In this document: piece by piece, positions 17,522 to 26,835 of the stretch
How positions within the stretch are numbered: the first letter of the stretch is position 1
Layout: each line of letters opens with the position of its first letter
Source: CAVQND01 sp964653485
Lineage (GTDB): Bacteria > Verrucomicrobiota > Verrucomicrobiia > Limisphaerales > UBA8199
DNA: 64,000 nt
Direction: 5' to 3'
Assembly: GCA_964653485.1 (NCBI GenBank)
Contig: CAZZFF010000012.1
Location: 11,167-75,166 of the forward strand
Translations under genes and position numbers: made by a program
Notes under the pieces: generated by a model
The model's database searches: none
Told to the model about the DNA's origin: nothing
Seen by the model: the letters and a program-made list of their open reading frames with translations, nothing else

Positions 17522-20500
17522 CCGGGTCGGGCACCCGCACGCGGTAAAACGCCGTCCCCCCGGGCGAGGGGGTATAAACGTTGTTGCCCGGTTGTGGCAC
17601 GACGTCCGCCCAGTTACCCGGATTGAGGGCCGTGGCTGATTGGAGGATGCCCGCCCCGGTCCAACTCACGGTTGTTACGCCGTTGCTCACCGTTGCTATG
17701 TTCATTCTAGGCGGCAGCGTCACCGCGCGGTAAGCCATGAGCGAATTCGGGTCCGTTCTGTCGTTGACCAGCGAGCGCGTGCCGCCGTCGACCGTCACTC
17801 CGGGGAGAATGGTGGACCATTCGCACCCGCCGTCGCCGTTGCCCTGGTAGTAGAGCAGGCGCAGCGGATAGGCCCCGGGCGCCGGCACCCAGAAGCCGGA
17901 GTCCACATCGCTCATTCCTTTGCCTTCGTTGGCCTCGAGGAGCTTGAGGCGGGCATCCGCGCCAATGTTGACGACCAGTGAATTCGTGCGCCAGAAATCC
18001 AGCTCGCCGCCGGCGCCGTCAGCCGAACGTCCATTGACCATCAACACCGGGATGGTCACCGGACAGCCGCTGCCGGCATCCATGAAGGGCAGGCCGGAGC
18101 CCGGCTGGTTGACCACGATTGCGGCCAGCCCCCCGTTGGTTTGGACACAATAGGCCGCGTCCATCGCGTCGTAACCGCCGCAGGTCCCGCATTCAATGAT
18201 CCCGATCTTGTTGGTCAGGTCGCCCGACGGCAGATTGGGGCACGACGCGTTCGCATCGAGATAAACGGCCGGCGCGATGAGGGCGTTGGCCGCCGGCGGC
18301 AGGCCGCCCCCCCACCCGGAATAGTCATTCGTCGAATTGAGCACGCCGACGACGTCCGCATCGATGCCGGGGCCGCTCACGTGCAGCGCCTGGCGAGTGA
18401 CGCCGATGCCCTCGGTGATGCGGAACCCATCGTCGCTGTTCACCCCCATCCGATAGAAACCGGCGGCCGGGAATACGATGTAGGTCTGGAACCCGGCGGC
18501 GATGCAGTCCGAAGAGCCGCTCCTGCCCGGAATCCCCGGCATGGCGTAATCGTATGAAAAATCCCCCTGGTAGGCTGCCGCTCCCGTATAAACGATTTTG
18601 AAATCCACTGCGTTGGTCCAAAACCAAATGTTCTCGAACGCCGCCGGGATGCCGCCCGCGCCGCCGTGGACCGTATCGACCTGGTTGGCGCCGTAATCGG
18701 GAAAGTAACGCCCCGCCAGGTGCGCATTGTTTTCCTCCACGTTGTTGCCCGTAACGTCACCGGAGTCACCCACGGTACCGGGGTCGAGTTGAGTGACCTC
18801 GAGCACGAATCCGGGCTGGGTTTTGTCCGCGGCGCTCGCCGGCGCGCTCATGCTCACATCGAGCGTCGGGAAGGAGCCTGCGATGAAGGACCAGGAATTG
18901 CTGGCGCTCATCGTGCCGGTATCGCTCCAGACCAAGGTGGCCGTATGCGGGCCCGGGGACAGGCCGGGCGGAGGGAAGGTGGCCAGGATGGTGGTGACGG
19001 CGCCCTGTTTGCTGATCGCCGGGCTTGTGGGAGCGCCATCGATGAGCAAGCCAGGAGCGGGAGTCGTGTTGACCTGGGTGCCCGCGTCAGTCAACTGGAC
19101 GAGCACGCGGTCCGGCCAGGCAACCGTATCGCCATCGTAAGGGTTGACTTGCGACACGTAGGCCGGGAGCGCCGGTCCCGAGAAGAACGCCCTCACGCCG
19201 CTGGTGTTCGTCGGGCTGGGATCATTGATGAGGATTTTGGTGCCATCGGGCTGCACGGTGAACCACTCCAGGCTCCCGGCGTTGCCGGGCAACTGCCCGG
19301 CGCCGTTGAAATGCCGCAGGCAGAACGGGTATATCCCGGCGCCGGCGACGTAGATACTGAAGAGGCCGTCGGAGGCGCCCCGCCCGGCGTCCCACTGGCC
19401 GCACACCGTCGCCAGCCGGTCCCTCGGATCGGGTCCCACAGTCACGGCGAATCCGTCGTTGCCGCTCACCCCCATGGTATAGAGGCCGGGGCTGGCGAAC
19501 TGGAGGAAGGCCAGCACCTCCATGGCCGTGCTGCCAGTGGCTCCGTTGGGGCCCGGGATGCCGGGGAAAGGCGAGTCCGGATAGCCGTTTGCGCTCGTAA
19601 AATCACCCGTGTCGGCGCCCGCGGCCGAGGCGGGATTGATGTTGAAGTTGACGACGCCGGTGAAGTCAATGTATCCGCCGTCCGTCGCGCCGCTCAGGTC
19701 GGCGTTGTTGAGTCCGTGAAGACCCTCCAGTTGTTCCTCAGCCCAGTAGAGGCGGTCCGACTCGCTCCCAGACTGCCAGGGGAGGATTCGGAAGCCGGGC
19801 TGATTGGTATTGACCCCGCCCACGCTCCAGGCCGCTTGGACATACCCAAACTGCTCGACCACAAAGGAGTCGGTGCTGGAGTAGGCATTCCCCTTGGTGT
19901 CTTTCACCGTCAAGGAGACGGTGTTGGTCGAGCCCGGGGGGAACGGCGGGTTGGGGAGGAGATAATTGACCGTGATGATGGCCCCGCTGGCGGCCAGTGA
20001 GGTGGGCGTCACGGTCTGGCCGTTCAAGGTCAGGGCGATGGTGGAGGTGTCGGCAAACCGGGTGCCCGTGTTGTACACCGTGTAGCTGAAGCCCACAGGA
20101 GAGCCGGCCATCGGACCGATTGCGGGAGGATTATCGAAACTCCAGTAGGCCAGGATATTCTCACCCGGCAAATTCGTGGGCGAGGTCCCGGCGAAAAGCA
20201 GGCCGATGCTGTCGCCGCTCAGGGCCGTGGAATAAACTGCGAAGTCATCAAGCTTGGCGTGTATCGGCAAGGATGTGTCCCAGGAATTGCCGAGGGTGAG
20301 CTGGAAGAAATCGGTTGTCAACGGGTCGGAGCTGAGGCCCCCGTAGAATAACTGGCCATCGATCCAGATCTCCTTGTTGGCGTGGTTCTTGGAAAAGACA
20401 AAATGGTGCCAGGCGGTCCACCAACTATCATTTCCCACAACTTGCCAGCCGGCGAACGTGGTGATGCTGGCCTCGACGCGCTCGAGATTGGGGTCGCAAC

Positions 20501-20990
20501 ACCCGTCCGTGTCGAAATAGATGTTGTCATCGCTCCAGGGCACATGGGCTTGAAACCCGCGGTCGCCGTCGCTGCTGGCGGCCGGCAGCACCGCGGCCCC
20601 CCAGAAGGCCGAGCCGGCGTTGATGTCGTACCTTTTCAGCCAGAACGAGAACGTCATGACATCGTTGCTCGAAGCGACGTTCAGGAAAGCGCCGTTGCTG
20701 ATGACGATACCGGAGCCGCCATTGACTCCGAAATCGACGGAGTAGCCGGCGCCGGTGGGGGTGTCGAGCGAGAAGGTTGTGGGACCCATCAGGGAGCCTG
20801 GATAGCCGTGAAGCAAGTCGTTGACGACCAGAGAGTTGTTTTGGGCCAAGAGGGCCGTGCAAAGAGGACCGCCCAAGGCCAGCAGGACGCCCAACCCGGC
20901 GGCCTGGAACCACCGTCTCCGGGCCGCGCGCGCCGGCTGGCGGGTCATCCACTGGTCTGGCGTGTTTCCGGTGTGCTGTTGTCGTGTCAT
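17511..20990 (-). CDS. Large secreted protein with LamG and PA-like domains
   Basis: 1159 residues. A twin-arginine-rich N-terminus (ARRRWFQAAGLGVLLALGG) leads into an export signal ending near LLAQ. Residues about 55-280 are a concanavalin/LamG fold (VMTFSFWLKRYD...WHHFVFSKNHANKEIWIDG). Ig-like segments follow, then two related beta blocks (GLYTMGVSGNDGFAVTVG and GFYRMGVNSDDGFRITEG) resembling PA14 modules. A PA-like insert (AYCVQTNGGLAAIVVNQPG) comes next, and a C-terminal short beta domain (ILQSATALNPGNW...FYRVRVP) typical of verrucomicrobial surface proteins. No catalytic motif was found; adhesion or polysaccharide binding is likely. Start has no clear Shine-Dalgarno. Confidence 0.75.
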   Translation of the reverse strand: MTRQQHTGNTPDQWMTRQPARAARRRWFQAAGLGVLLALGGPLCTALLAQNNSLVVNDLLHGYPGSLMGPTTFSLDTPTGAGYSVDFGVNGGSGIVISNGAFLNVASSNDVMTFSFWLKRYDINAGSAFWGAAVLPAASSDGDRGFQAHVPWSDDNIYFDTDGCCDPNLERVEASITTFAGWQVVGNDSWWTAWHHFVFSKNHANKEIWIDGQLFYGGLSSDPLTTDFFQLTLGNSWDTSLPIHAKLDDFAVYSTALSGDSIGLLFAGTSPTNLPGENILAYWSFDNPPAIGPMAGSPVGFSYTVYNTGTRFADTSTIALTLNGQTVTPTSLAASGAIITVNYLLPNPPFPPGSTNTVSLTVKDTKGNAYSSTDSFVVEQFGYVQAAWSVGGVNTNQPGFRILPWQSGSESDRLYWAEEQLEGLHGLNNADLSGATDGGYIDFTGVVNFNINPASAAGADTGDFTSANGYPDSPFPGIPGPNGATGSTAMEVLAFLQFASPGLYTMGVSGNDGFAVTVGPDPRDRLATVCGQWDAGRGASDGLFSIYVAGAGIYPFCLRHFNGAGQLPGNAGSLEWFTVQPDGTKILINDPSPTNTSGVRAFFSGPALPAYVSQVNPYDGDTVAWPDRVLVQLTDAGTQVNTTPAPGLLIDGAPTSPAISKQGAVTTILATFPPPGLSPGPHTATLVWSDTGTMSASNSWSFIAGSFPTLDVSMSAPASAADKTQPGFVLEVTQLDPGTVGDSGDVTGNNVEENNAHLAGRYFPDYGANQVDTVHGGAGGIPAAFENIWFWTNAVDFKIVYTGAAAYQGDFSYDYAMPGIPGRSGSSDCIAAGFQTYIVFPAAGFYRMGVNSDDGFRITEGIGVTRQALHVSGPGIDADVVGVLNSTNDYSGWGGGLPPAANALIAPAVYLDANASCPNLPSGDLTNKIGIIECGTCGGYDAMDAAYCVQTNGGLAAIVVNQPGSGLPFMDAGSGCPVTIPVLMVNGRSADGAGGELDFWRTNSLVVNIGADARLKLLEANEGKGMSDVDSGFWVPAPGAYPLRLLYYQGNGDGGCEWSTILPGVTVDGGTRSLVNDRTDPNSLMAYRAVTLPPRMNIATVSNGVTTVSWTGAGILQSATALNPGNWADVVPQPGNNVYTPSPGGTAFYRVRVPDPVTP

Positions 20991-21068
20991 AGTTGTGTCT
21001 GCGTCGTTCTTCTCAATGTGACATTTGCTGAACTTGAGTTATTATACTGCAAGAATCAGTGAGCCGTC

Positions 21069-21374
21069 ATGAAAAGCAAAGAGCGCGAAGTTCTTGAACT
21101 GGAGTCGGAGTTGCTTCGGCTTGCCGCCTTGGTTCGAGAACGGCGCAAGCAGCTCGCCCGCTTGAAGAATTGTCCAAACCCGTCGTGTCCTTGTCGCGCC
21201 GTCTGGCGAGACCACGTCGAGAAGAAGCTGTCCATCCAGGTCCGCAAGGTTCGAAAACAAGTCCGGGAGGCCCCGCCCCAACCCGCGCGGGCCGCGTCCT
21301 CGAACGGCAAACCCAAACGACGCCAGCTTGCCTCGATGGGGAGAATGAAAACCAACGACCGCGGCGGTTGGTAA
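21069..21374 (+). CDS. Small conserved hypothetical protein with CPNPSCPC motif
   Basis: 101 residues. A strongly helical, charged N-terminus (EREVLELESELLRLAALVRERRKQLARL) probably forms a coiled coil. It is followed by CPNPSCPC (a possible metal-binding or redox knuckle), HVEKKLSIQVRKVRKQVR, and a basic unstructured tail. A GTGAG site precedes the ATG. I do not recognise a characterised family. It lies alone, divergent from the LamG protein and about 220 bases ahead of the sigma factor gene. Confidence 0.6.
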   Translation: MKSKEREVLELESELLRLAALVRERRKQLARLKNCPNPSCPCRAVWRDHVEKKLSIQVRKVRKQVREAPPQPARAASSNGKPKRRQLASMGRMKTNDRGGW

Positions 21375-21596
21375 ACTTATAAACGGTCCTCGCCGCAGTG
21401 CGGCGCGGCGTGGACAGCCCCGACCATCGCGCATTCCTGGCACGGTGACTGGCGTTCGCCCCCCGTTCGGCGTTCATCCGGAACGACTTCGCACAGCGGT
21501 TGTCCCGGCCCCTCTTTAAGGAGCCTCCTTTTCATCGTCGAAGGCATTTTTCTGTGCGGTTTTGGCCTTCGGCGCACCTATCCTCTGTGAAGGCGC

Positions 21597-23285
21597 ATGA
21601 AGAACGACACGGAATTGCTACGACGGTATGTTGAGGAACGCTCCGAGAGCGCCTTCACCGAGTTGGTGCGGGAGCACTTGAACCTGGTGTATTCGTCGGC
21701 CCTGAGAGAGACGGGAGGCGACGGTGCGCTGGCGGAAGACGTGTCGCAGGCGGTGTTCACCGACCTGGCGCGCAAAGGGGCCGGACTGCTGCGCCATCCC
21801 TCGTTGGCCGGGTGGCTTTACACCGCGGTCCGCCATCGGGCCGCCAATTTGCGGCGCGCTGACCAGCACCGCCGGCGACGCGAAGAAGAGGCCCAAAGTA
21901 TGAATGAGTTGCTTTCGGAGGACTCTCCCAATGCGGCCTGGCAGCGCGTTGGCCCGGCGCTCGACGACGCCCTCCACGAACTGAAAGAGGCGGATCGCGC
22001 GGTCGTCGTGCTTCGCTTCCTCGAAGACCGGACCTTGCGCGAAGTCGGCGAGCGGCTTGGACTTACAGAGAACGCAGCCCGCATGCGGGCGGACCGGGCG
22101 CTGGAGAAGCTCCGCGGGCTGCTCGAACGGCGCGGCATCACCTCGACCGCTTCCGGCCTGGCCGCCGCATTGGCGATTGGAGCCGCTACTCCCGCCCCGC
22201 CGGCCTTGGCCGCGTCCATCGCGAGCACAGTGCTTGCCGGCGGAACGGCGCTCGGTTCAACAACCCTTACCCTCATGAACATTATGAGTCTAACCAAAGT
22301 CCAAGTCAGTCTGATCGGCGCGCTGGTAGTGGCGGGCATCGCCGCGCCTGTGTGGCAAGAAACCCGCCTCCAACGGATGCGCTCCGAGAACGCGCAGTTG
22401 CGCGCGCAACAAAAGGCGCAACCGCGCGCGCAGGAAGAGGAACCCGCCTCGCGAAGCGAAGTCGGGCGCCCGCGTCCCGACGAGGCCGCGCTCGCTGAAT
22501 TGGAGCGACTACGCCAATGGAAGGCGCAGACCCAGCCCGAACTGCTCCGCCTGCGCGGGATGGCGGGAGTCGCCCGGCGGGCAAATGCGGAGGCGGAGGA
22601 ATTGAAGGCGCAGCTTGCGCGGCAGACAGCCAGTGCCGGCGCCACGCAAGCCTCGGGGCCTATGGGCGACCTGATGCAGAAGGCCATGAAACAAGCCATG
22701 GAGCAGCAGGTCGACGGCAAGTTGTCCCGCATGACGGCCAGCCTGCGCCTCACTCCGGAGCAAGCCCAAGCCGTTCGCGACATCCTGATGCGACAGGCCC
22801 AGGTGATGTCCACGGGGATGCAGCAGGCCTTTTCGGGAACGTTCGACAAGGATCAACTCGCCAGCATGGCCAAGGACGCCGGCAATCCCGACCAGCAAAT
22901 CAAGGCGCTGTTGACTCCGGACCAGCTCGCCGCCTATCCGGGCTACGAACAGGATGAAGCCGGGCACACCGCGCGCCAGAGCGCCAACTTTGAAGTGGTC
23001 CAAATGGAAACCACCCTGGGCTTGACGCCCGAGCAAGAGGACCGCGCCTTCGCGGCTCTCTACGATGTCACCTTGAGCCAACTCACCAACGGCCCAACGT
23101 CGCCCGCCGCGCCGGCCTCAACGAACATGGCCGATGTTTTACAATCGGGTTTTGACCGGAAGAACAAGGCCCTCGAGTCCGTGCTGACGCCAACCCAGTT
23201 GGAAAACTACCGTCAGCAGCAAGCTCTTCAACTCAAAGCCGCCAACGACATCTGGGCCAAGATGGGAATTAACGTCCCGAAATGA
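21597..23285 (+). CDS. ECF-type sigma factor fused to a transmembrane and periplasmic domain
   Basis: 562 residues; ATG 21597 with AAGG 5 bases upstream. Residues 5-88 are sigma region 2 (AFTELVREHLNLVYSSALR...AEDVSQAVFTDLARK) and 124-178 region 4 (DRAVVVLRFLEDRTLREVGERLGLTENAARMR helix-turn-helix). After an Ala/Pro-rich linker there is a membrane helix at about 236-256 (VSLIGALVVAGIAAPVW), a coiled coil (257-345), and a helical periplasmic part with two LTPEQ motifs (LRLTPEQAQ at 383-391, LGLTPEQED at 475-483), as in CpxP/ZraP-like proteins. The sigma domain is thus anchored to an envelope domain in one chain. Such fusions recur in Verrucomicrobia and Planctomycetes; the signal and promoters are unknown. 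Confidence 0.85.
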   Translation: MKNDTELLRRYVEERSESAFTELVREHLNLVYSSALRETGGDGALAEDVSQAVFTDLARKGAGLLRHPSLAGWLYTAVRHRAANLRRADQHRRRREEEAQSMNELLSEDSPNAAWQRVGPALDDALHELKEADRAVVVLRFLEDRTLREVGERLGLTENAARMRADRALEKLRGLLERRGITSTASGLAAALAIGAATPAPPALAASIASTVLAGGTALGSTTLTLMNIMSLTKVQVSLIGALVVAGIAAPVWQETRLQRMRSENAQLRAQQKAQPRAQEEEPASRSEVGRPRPDEAALAELERLRQWKAQTQPELLRLRGMAGVARRANAEAEELKAQLARQTASAGATQASGPMGDLMQKAMKQAMEQQVDGKLSRMTASLRLTPEQAQAVRDILMRQAQVMSTGMQQAFSGTFDKDQLASMAKDAGNPDQQIKALLTPDQLAAYPGYEQDEAGHTARQSANFEVVQMETTLGLTPEQEDRAFAALYDVTLSQLTNGPTSPAAPASTNMADVLQSGFDRKNKALESVLTPTQLENYRQQQALQLKAANDIWAKMGINVPK

Positions 23286-23319
23286 ATCGAAACCAGCAAC
23301 ACACTTCCAGCGCCAACGC

Positions 23320-23368
23320 AGCGGCGTCTCGGCAGCGCCGCTAACGTCGCCTCGTTTCCAGGAAACGA
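23320..23368. terminator. Two adjacent inverted repeats between convergent genes
   Basis: AGCGGCG at 23320-23326 pairs with CGCCGCT at 23336-23342. Right after it TCGTTTCC (23352-23359) pairs perfectly with GGAAACGA (23361-23368) across a single base. They lie between the sigma factor stop (23285) and the transglutaminase stop (23391) and are plausible transcript 3' stems for both directions. No long T-run is present. Confidence 0.45.
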
Positions 23369-23390
23369 CCCGTTGCCATCCGGGAAGATG

Positions 23391-24314
23391 TCACCCATCC
23401 GCCATTCTGCCTCCCGGTTCGTCGTCAATCTCGCCCAGGGCGAGGACATCCACGGCGACGCTGAGGGAGTGCTTGTCGCCGCCGACGAGCACCCCGCGGA
23501 TGGGGCTGACATCGCCGTAATCGCGCCCCCACGCCACGGTGATATGCTGGAGGGAGGCCAGGATGTTGTTGGTCGGGTCCACGTCAATCCACCCCAGGCC
23601 GGGGCAGAAGAAGCCGAGCCATGCGTGCGAGGCATCGGCCCCGATCAGTTTGGGATGTCCGGGCGGAGGCACGGTTTCGAGATAGCCGCTGACGTAGCGC
23701 GCCGGCAGGCCCAGCGCGCGCAGGCAGGCAATCTGCAAATGCGCGAAGTCCTGGCAGACGCCCCGGCGCTGTTCGAGCACCTGGGCCAACGGAGCCGCGA
23801 CGGTCGTGGCCGTCGCATCGAACTTGAAGTCGCGGTGAATGCGGCCAGTCAGGTCGAGCACCGCGTCGAGGATGGCGCGCCGGGCCGGGAAAGACTCCCT
23901 GGCGTACTCGCCAAACGACGCGTCGAGCGGCACCATCGGAGAGGCGAAGGTGAATTCGCTGGCCTCCAGGACCGGCACCGAAAGGTCTCTCCGGCATAGG
24001 CTCCGCACGCTCTCCCACGAGGGTGTCTCGGCGGCCTCCGGAATGAAGGGGGCCCCGACGGCGACGCGGCTGCGGGCCGTGACGCGCAACCGCCGATGCG
24101 CGCCCTCGAAGATGACGAAAGCGACTTCGTTGCCAAAGTAGTCCGTATGGCTGCTGGAAGACGCCGCCCCCGGATCGAAGGAAACCTCGTGAGCCAGCCT
24201 CAACTGGCGGTGCAGCCGCCGCGGCGCCAGCCGCAGCAAGTGATGTGCGACCGTTACCGGCGATTGGTACTCGTACGTCGTGGTGTGAGTGATGTCGAAA
24301 AGGTGCGCTTTCAT
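23391..24314 (-). CDS. Transglutaminase-like cysteine peptidase
   Basis: 307 residues. An N-terminal beta domain (HTTTYEYQSPVTVAHHLLRLAPR, the bacterial transglutaminase N-terminal region) is followed by the papain-like core with Cys187 (RRGVCQDFAH), His230 (ADASHAWLGFF) and Asp246 (IDVDPTNN), a complete catalytic triad. No signal peptide is present, so it is cytoplasmic. The ATG follows the upstream gene stop by one base, so it is the last gene of the ATP-grasp/alpha-E operon. Related proteins probably hydrolyse or transfer peptide bonds made by the ATP-grasp partner; this is a prediction from gene context, not experiment. Confidence 0.88.
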   Translation of the reverse strand: MKAHLFDITHTTTYEYQSPVTVAHHLLRLAPRRLHRQLRLAHEVSFDPGAASSSSHTDYFGNEVAFVIFEGAHRRLRVTARSRVAVGAPFIPEAAETPSWESVRSLCRRDLSVPVLEASEFTFASPMVPLDASFGEYARESFPARRAILDAVLDLTGRIHRDFKFDATATTVAAPLAQVLEQRRGVCQDFAHLQIACLRALGLPARYVSGYLETVPPPGHPKLIGADASHAWLGFFCPGLGWIDVDPTNNILASLQHITVAWGRDYGDVSPIRGVLVGGDKHSLSVAVDVLALGEIDDEPGGRMADG

Positions 24315-24315
24315 C

Positions 24316-26835
24316 TCAACTCACCCGCGGAACGATGTGGCTGAAATAGACATGAGTGAGCAAGTCGGAGAGACTGCCCAGGTCCGCCGCAAGGCCGGCC
24401 AGGCGCTCGGCCGTGGCCCGCGCGCCCGCCTCCGTGTCAAATTCCGCCGGGCCGAAGCAGCTCAGCTTCTCGCCCAGGGCGGTCAAACGTTGCTGGAACT
24501 GCGCGACCCCCTCCGGGTTCGATCCGCTGGGGAGTTTGGCGGCGTGGCCTTGGAGCACGCCGAGCTGGAACGCCAGGGCGCGCGGATTGGTCGCGTCGAG
24601 CAACAGGAGGTCCAGCACGCCGGCGACCCGCGGCTCCGCGAAGTAGCGCCGGCGGTAGGTGATGACGCTGTCGGCGATCTCCAGAAGTGATTCCAGGAGA
24701 ACCTCGCGCGTCCCGGCGCAGCGCAGGGCCGCCTCCACGAGGCGGGCAACGGCCATGCCGCGTTCGATCCGCCGTCCGAGGTCGAGAAAGACCCAGCCGT
24801 GCCCGCGCGTCATGTTCTCCATTTCCATCCCGCTGAAGACCGCGAGGTCCAGCACCAGCGTGTTGAGGACCGAGCCGGCAAGAACCAGCGGGAGGTGGCC
24901 GGGGCGCTGCTCGGCATCGAAGTTGAGCCGGTTGAGGATGTACCACGTGTCGCCGGACAAGCGGTCACGGACGCTGAAACTCGAGGTGTGGATGCGCTTG
25001 AGAAGTTCGCGGACTCCTTGGGTTGGGGCTGTGTCGTAGAGAAGCGCCAGCAGGTCCGTTTGCAGCCGTTCCGGCCCGGGACGGCCGGCTCGAGCCGAGG
25101 CGGCCAGACCGAGACGGCCCAGCAAATCCGCCAGGGCCGCAGCCTGGCCGCCGGCGAGTTCGTCCGCAAGATGGCCCAGGGCCGAACGGCACAGCCGGAG
25201 AAGCTGCTCCAAACGCTCGGCGTAGCGGCCCAGCCAGAAAAGGTTCTCCGCGGTGCGGCTTGGCAGGTCCGAGGCAAGCCGTTCGAGCGCGGGTGCGGGC
25301 GCCGCGACCAGGACCGGCGGGGCCGGGCCTCCCGCGTCGTGCGGCAGCACCCAGACGTCTTTGCAGCCGCCGGTCAGGGAGAGCGTCCCTGTGGCCAGGG
25401 CCTCCTGCCCAACCATCCGCGCCAGACCGCCCGGCACGGCGAAAAAGTCCTCCCCGTCGAACACCACGAAGACCCGGACGGTGATGGGCCGGGATTCCCT
25501 GGGCCAGGCCGGGGCACGGGAAAGCAGAACCTGTTCCTGACCCACCCATTCGTGCGGAAGCTCGCGCAGGCGCGAGACCCATTGGGCGCGGCCTTCATTG
25601 GTCAGGCCGCCAGGCTCGGCCATCGGCCCGAACGCCGAAAAGGCGGGGCGGAGGAACAACTCATCGATGTGCCCCTCGACGAACGTTCTCTCGCGCGGTT
25701 GGCCGCACCACCAGGTCGCGACGGAGGGAAGCCTCAACTCCTCGCCCAGCAGGTGCGCCGCCAGCCCCGGCAGGAACGGCAGAAAGGCCGGGCTCTCCAC
25801 AAGGCCGGAGCCGAGCGCGTTGGCGACCGAAACGCGGGCGGCGCGAGTCGCCTCGACGAGCCCGGGCACGCCGAGCAGCGACTCGAACCGCAACGCCAGC
25901 GGGTCGCAAAATGCATCCGTGACGCAGCGTAGCACCACGTCCACCGGGCGCAGTCCGTCGAGGGTCTTGAGAAAAACACGGCGGTCGCGCACCGTCAGGT
26001 CTCCGCCCTCGACGAGCGTGAAGCCCAACACGCGCGCCAGGTAGGCGTGCTCGAAGTAGGACTCGTTCCGCGGCCCGGGCGTGAGCAGCACGATAGCCGG
26101 GTTGTCCGTTCCGGAGGGCGCGAGCCGGCGCAGCCCTTCCCGGCGGATGCGCAAGGTCTCCGAAAGCGAACGCGGGCGCATCGCGTGCAGCACTTCGGGC
26201 AGAATGCGCGACAGGACTCTCCGGTTTTCGAGCACAAAGCCGAATCCGGACGGCGCCTGCGTTCGATCCGCCAGCACCCGCCAGCGCCCCTCCGGCCCGC
26301 GCGCAATATCGGCGGCGTACAAATCCAGGTAGTTCCCCCCGGGCACTCGGACGTTCTGACAGGCCCGCAGGTAGCCGGCGTTGGCATAAACCAGCGGGGC
26401 GGGGATAAACCCGTCCCGCAAGAGGCGCTGCACGCCGAAAAGGTCTCCCAGGATGAGATTGAGCAGCCGCGCCCGCTGGACAAGCCCGGCCTCGAGTTCG
26501 CGCCACTCGGCCGCGCCGATGACCAGCGGGATGCAGTCCAGTTCCCACTGCACCTCGCGCTCCCCTTTCGGGTCCGAGGAGAAGCAGCTCACGCCGTGCT
26601 CCCGCAAAATGCGGCGCCCGTTCTGGACGCGGACAGCCAGTTCGTCGCGTCCAAGCGACTCGAGCGCCGCCATCAGGGGCTGCCACTGCGGACGAATCTG
26701 GCCGGAGACCGCGCGGAGTTCATTCCACGCGGCGCCGGCCTCCGGCGGAGCTGAATGTAACGGGGTTTGCGCCTCATGCGCGGTCATGAAGCCATCTGCG
26801 AATATCACATCACCTTGAGCGGTTCGCTCACACAT
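24316..26835 (-). CDS. Circularly permuted ATP-grasp protein fused to an alpha-E domain
   Basis: 839 residues from ATG 26835, which overlaps the upstream stop by 8 bases and has a weak GGA 8 bases before it; ATG 26787 is an alternative, and longer starts read antisense to the upstream gene. Residues about 20-515 are the type 2 circularly permuted ATP-grasp domain (PGGNYLDLYAADIARGPEGRW, ADRTQAPSGFGFVLENRRVL, LLTPGPRNESYFEHAYLAR). From about 525 comes the helical alpha-E domain (TAENLFWLGRYAERLEQLLRLCR). Stand-alone versions of both halves are encoded at 31227-32831 and 30256-31242. Predicted peptide-bond-forming ligase; substrate unknown. Confidence 0.87.
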   Translation of the reverse strand: MCERTAQGDVIFADGFMTAHEAQTPLHSAPPEAGAAWNELRAVSGQIRPQWQPLMAALESLGRDELAVRVQNGRRILREHGVSCFSSDPKGEREVQWELDCIPLVIGAAEWRELEAGLVQRARLLNLILGDLFGVQRLLRDGFIPAPLVYANAGYLRACQNVRVPGGNYLDLYAADIARGPEGRWRVLADRTQAPSGFGFVLENRRVLSRILPEVLHAMRPRSLSETLRIRREGLRRLAPSGTDNPAIVLLTPGPRNESYFEHAYLARVLGFTLVEGGDLTVRDRRVFLKTLDGLRPVDVVLRCVTDAFCDPLALRFESLLGVPGLVEATRAARVSVANALGSGLVESPAFLPFLPGLAAHLLGEELRLPSVATWWCGQPRERTFVEGHIDELFLRPAFSAFGPMAEPGGLTNEGRAQWVSRLRELPHEWVGQEQVLLSRAPAWPRESRPITVRVFVVFDGEDFFAVPGGLARMVGQEALATGTLSLTGGCKDVWVLPHDAGGPAPPVLVAAPAPALERLASDLPSRTAENLFWLGRYAERLEQLLRLCRSALGHLADELAGGQAAALADLLGRLGLAASARAGRPGPERLQTDLLALLYDTAPTQGVRELLKRIHTSSFSVRDRLSGDTWYILNRLNFDAEQRPGHLPLVLAGSVLNTLVLDLAVFSGMEMENMTRGHGWVFLDLGRRIERGMAVARLVEAALRCAGTREVLLESLLEIADSVITYRRRYFAEPRVAGVLDLLLLDATNPRALAFQLGVLQGHAAKLPSGSNPEGVAQFQQRLTALGEKLSCFGPAEFDTEAGARATAERLAGLAADLGSLSDLLTHVYFSHIVPRVS

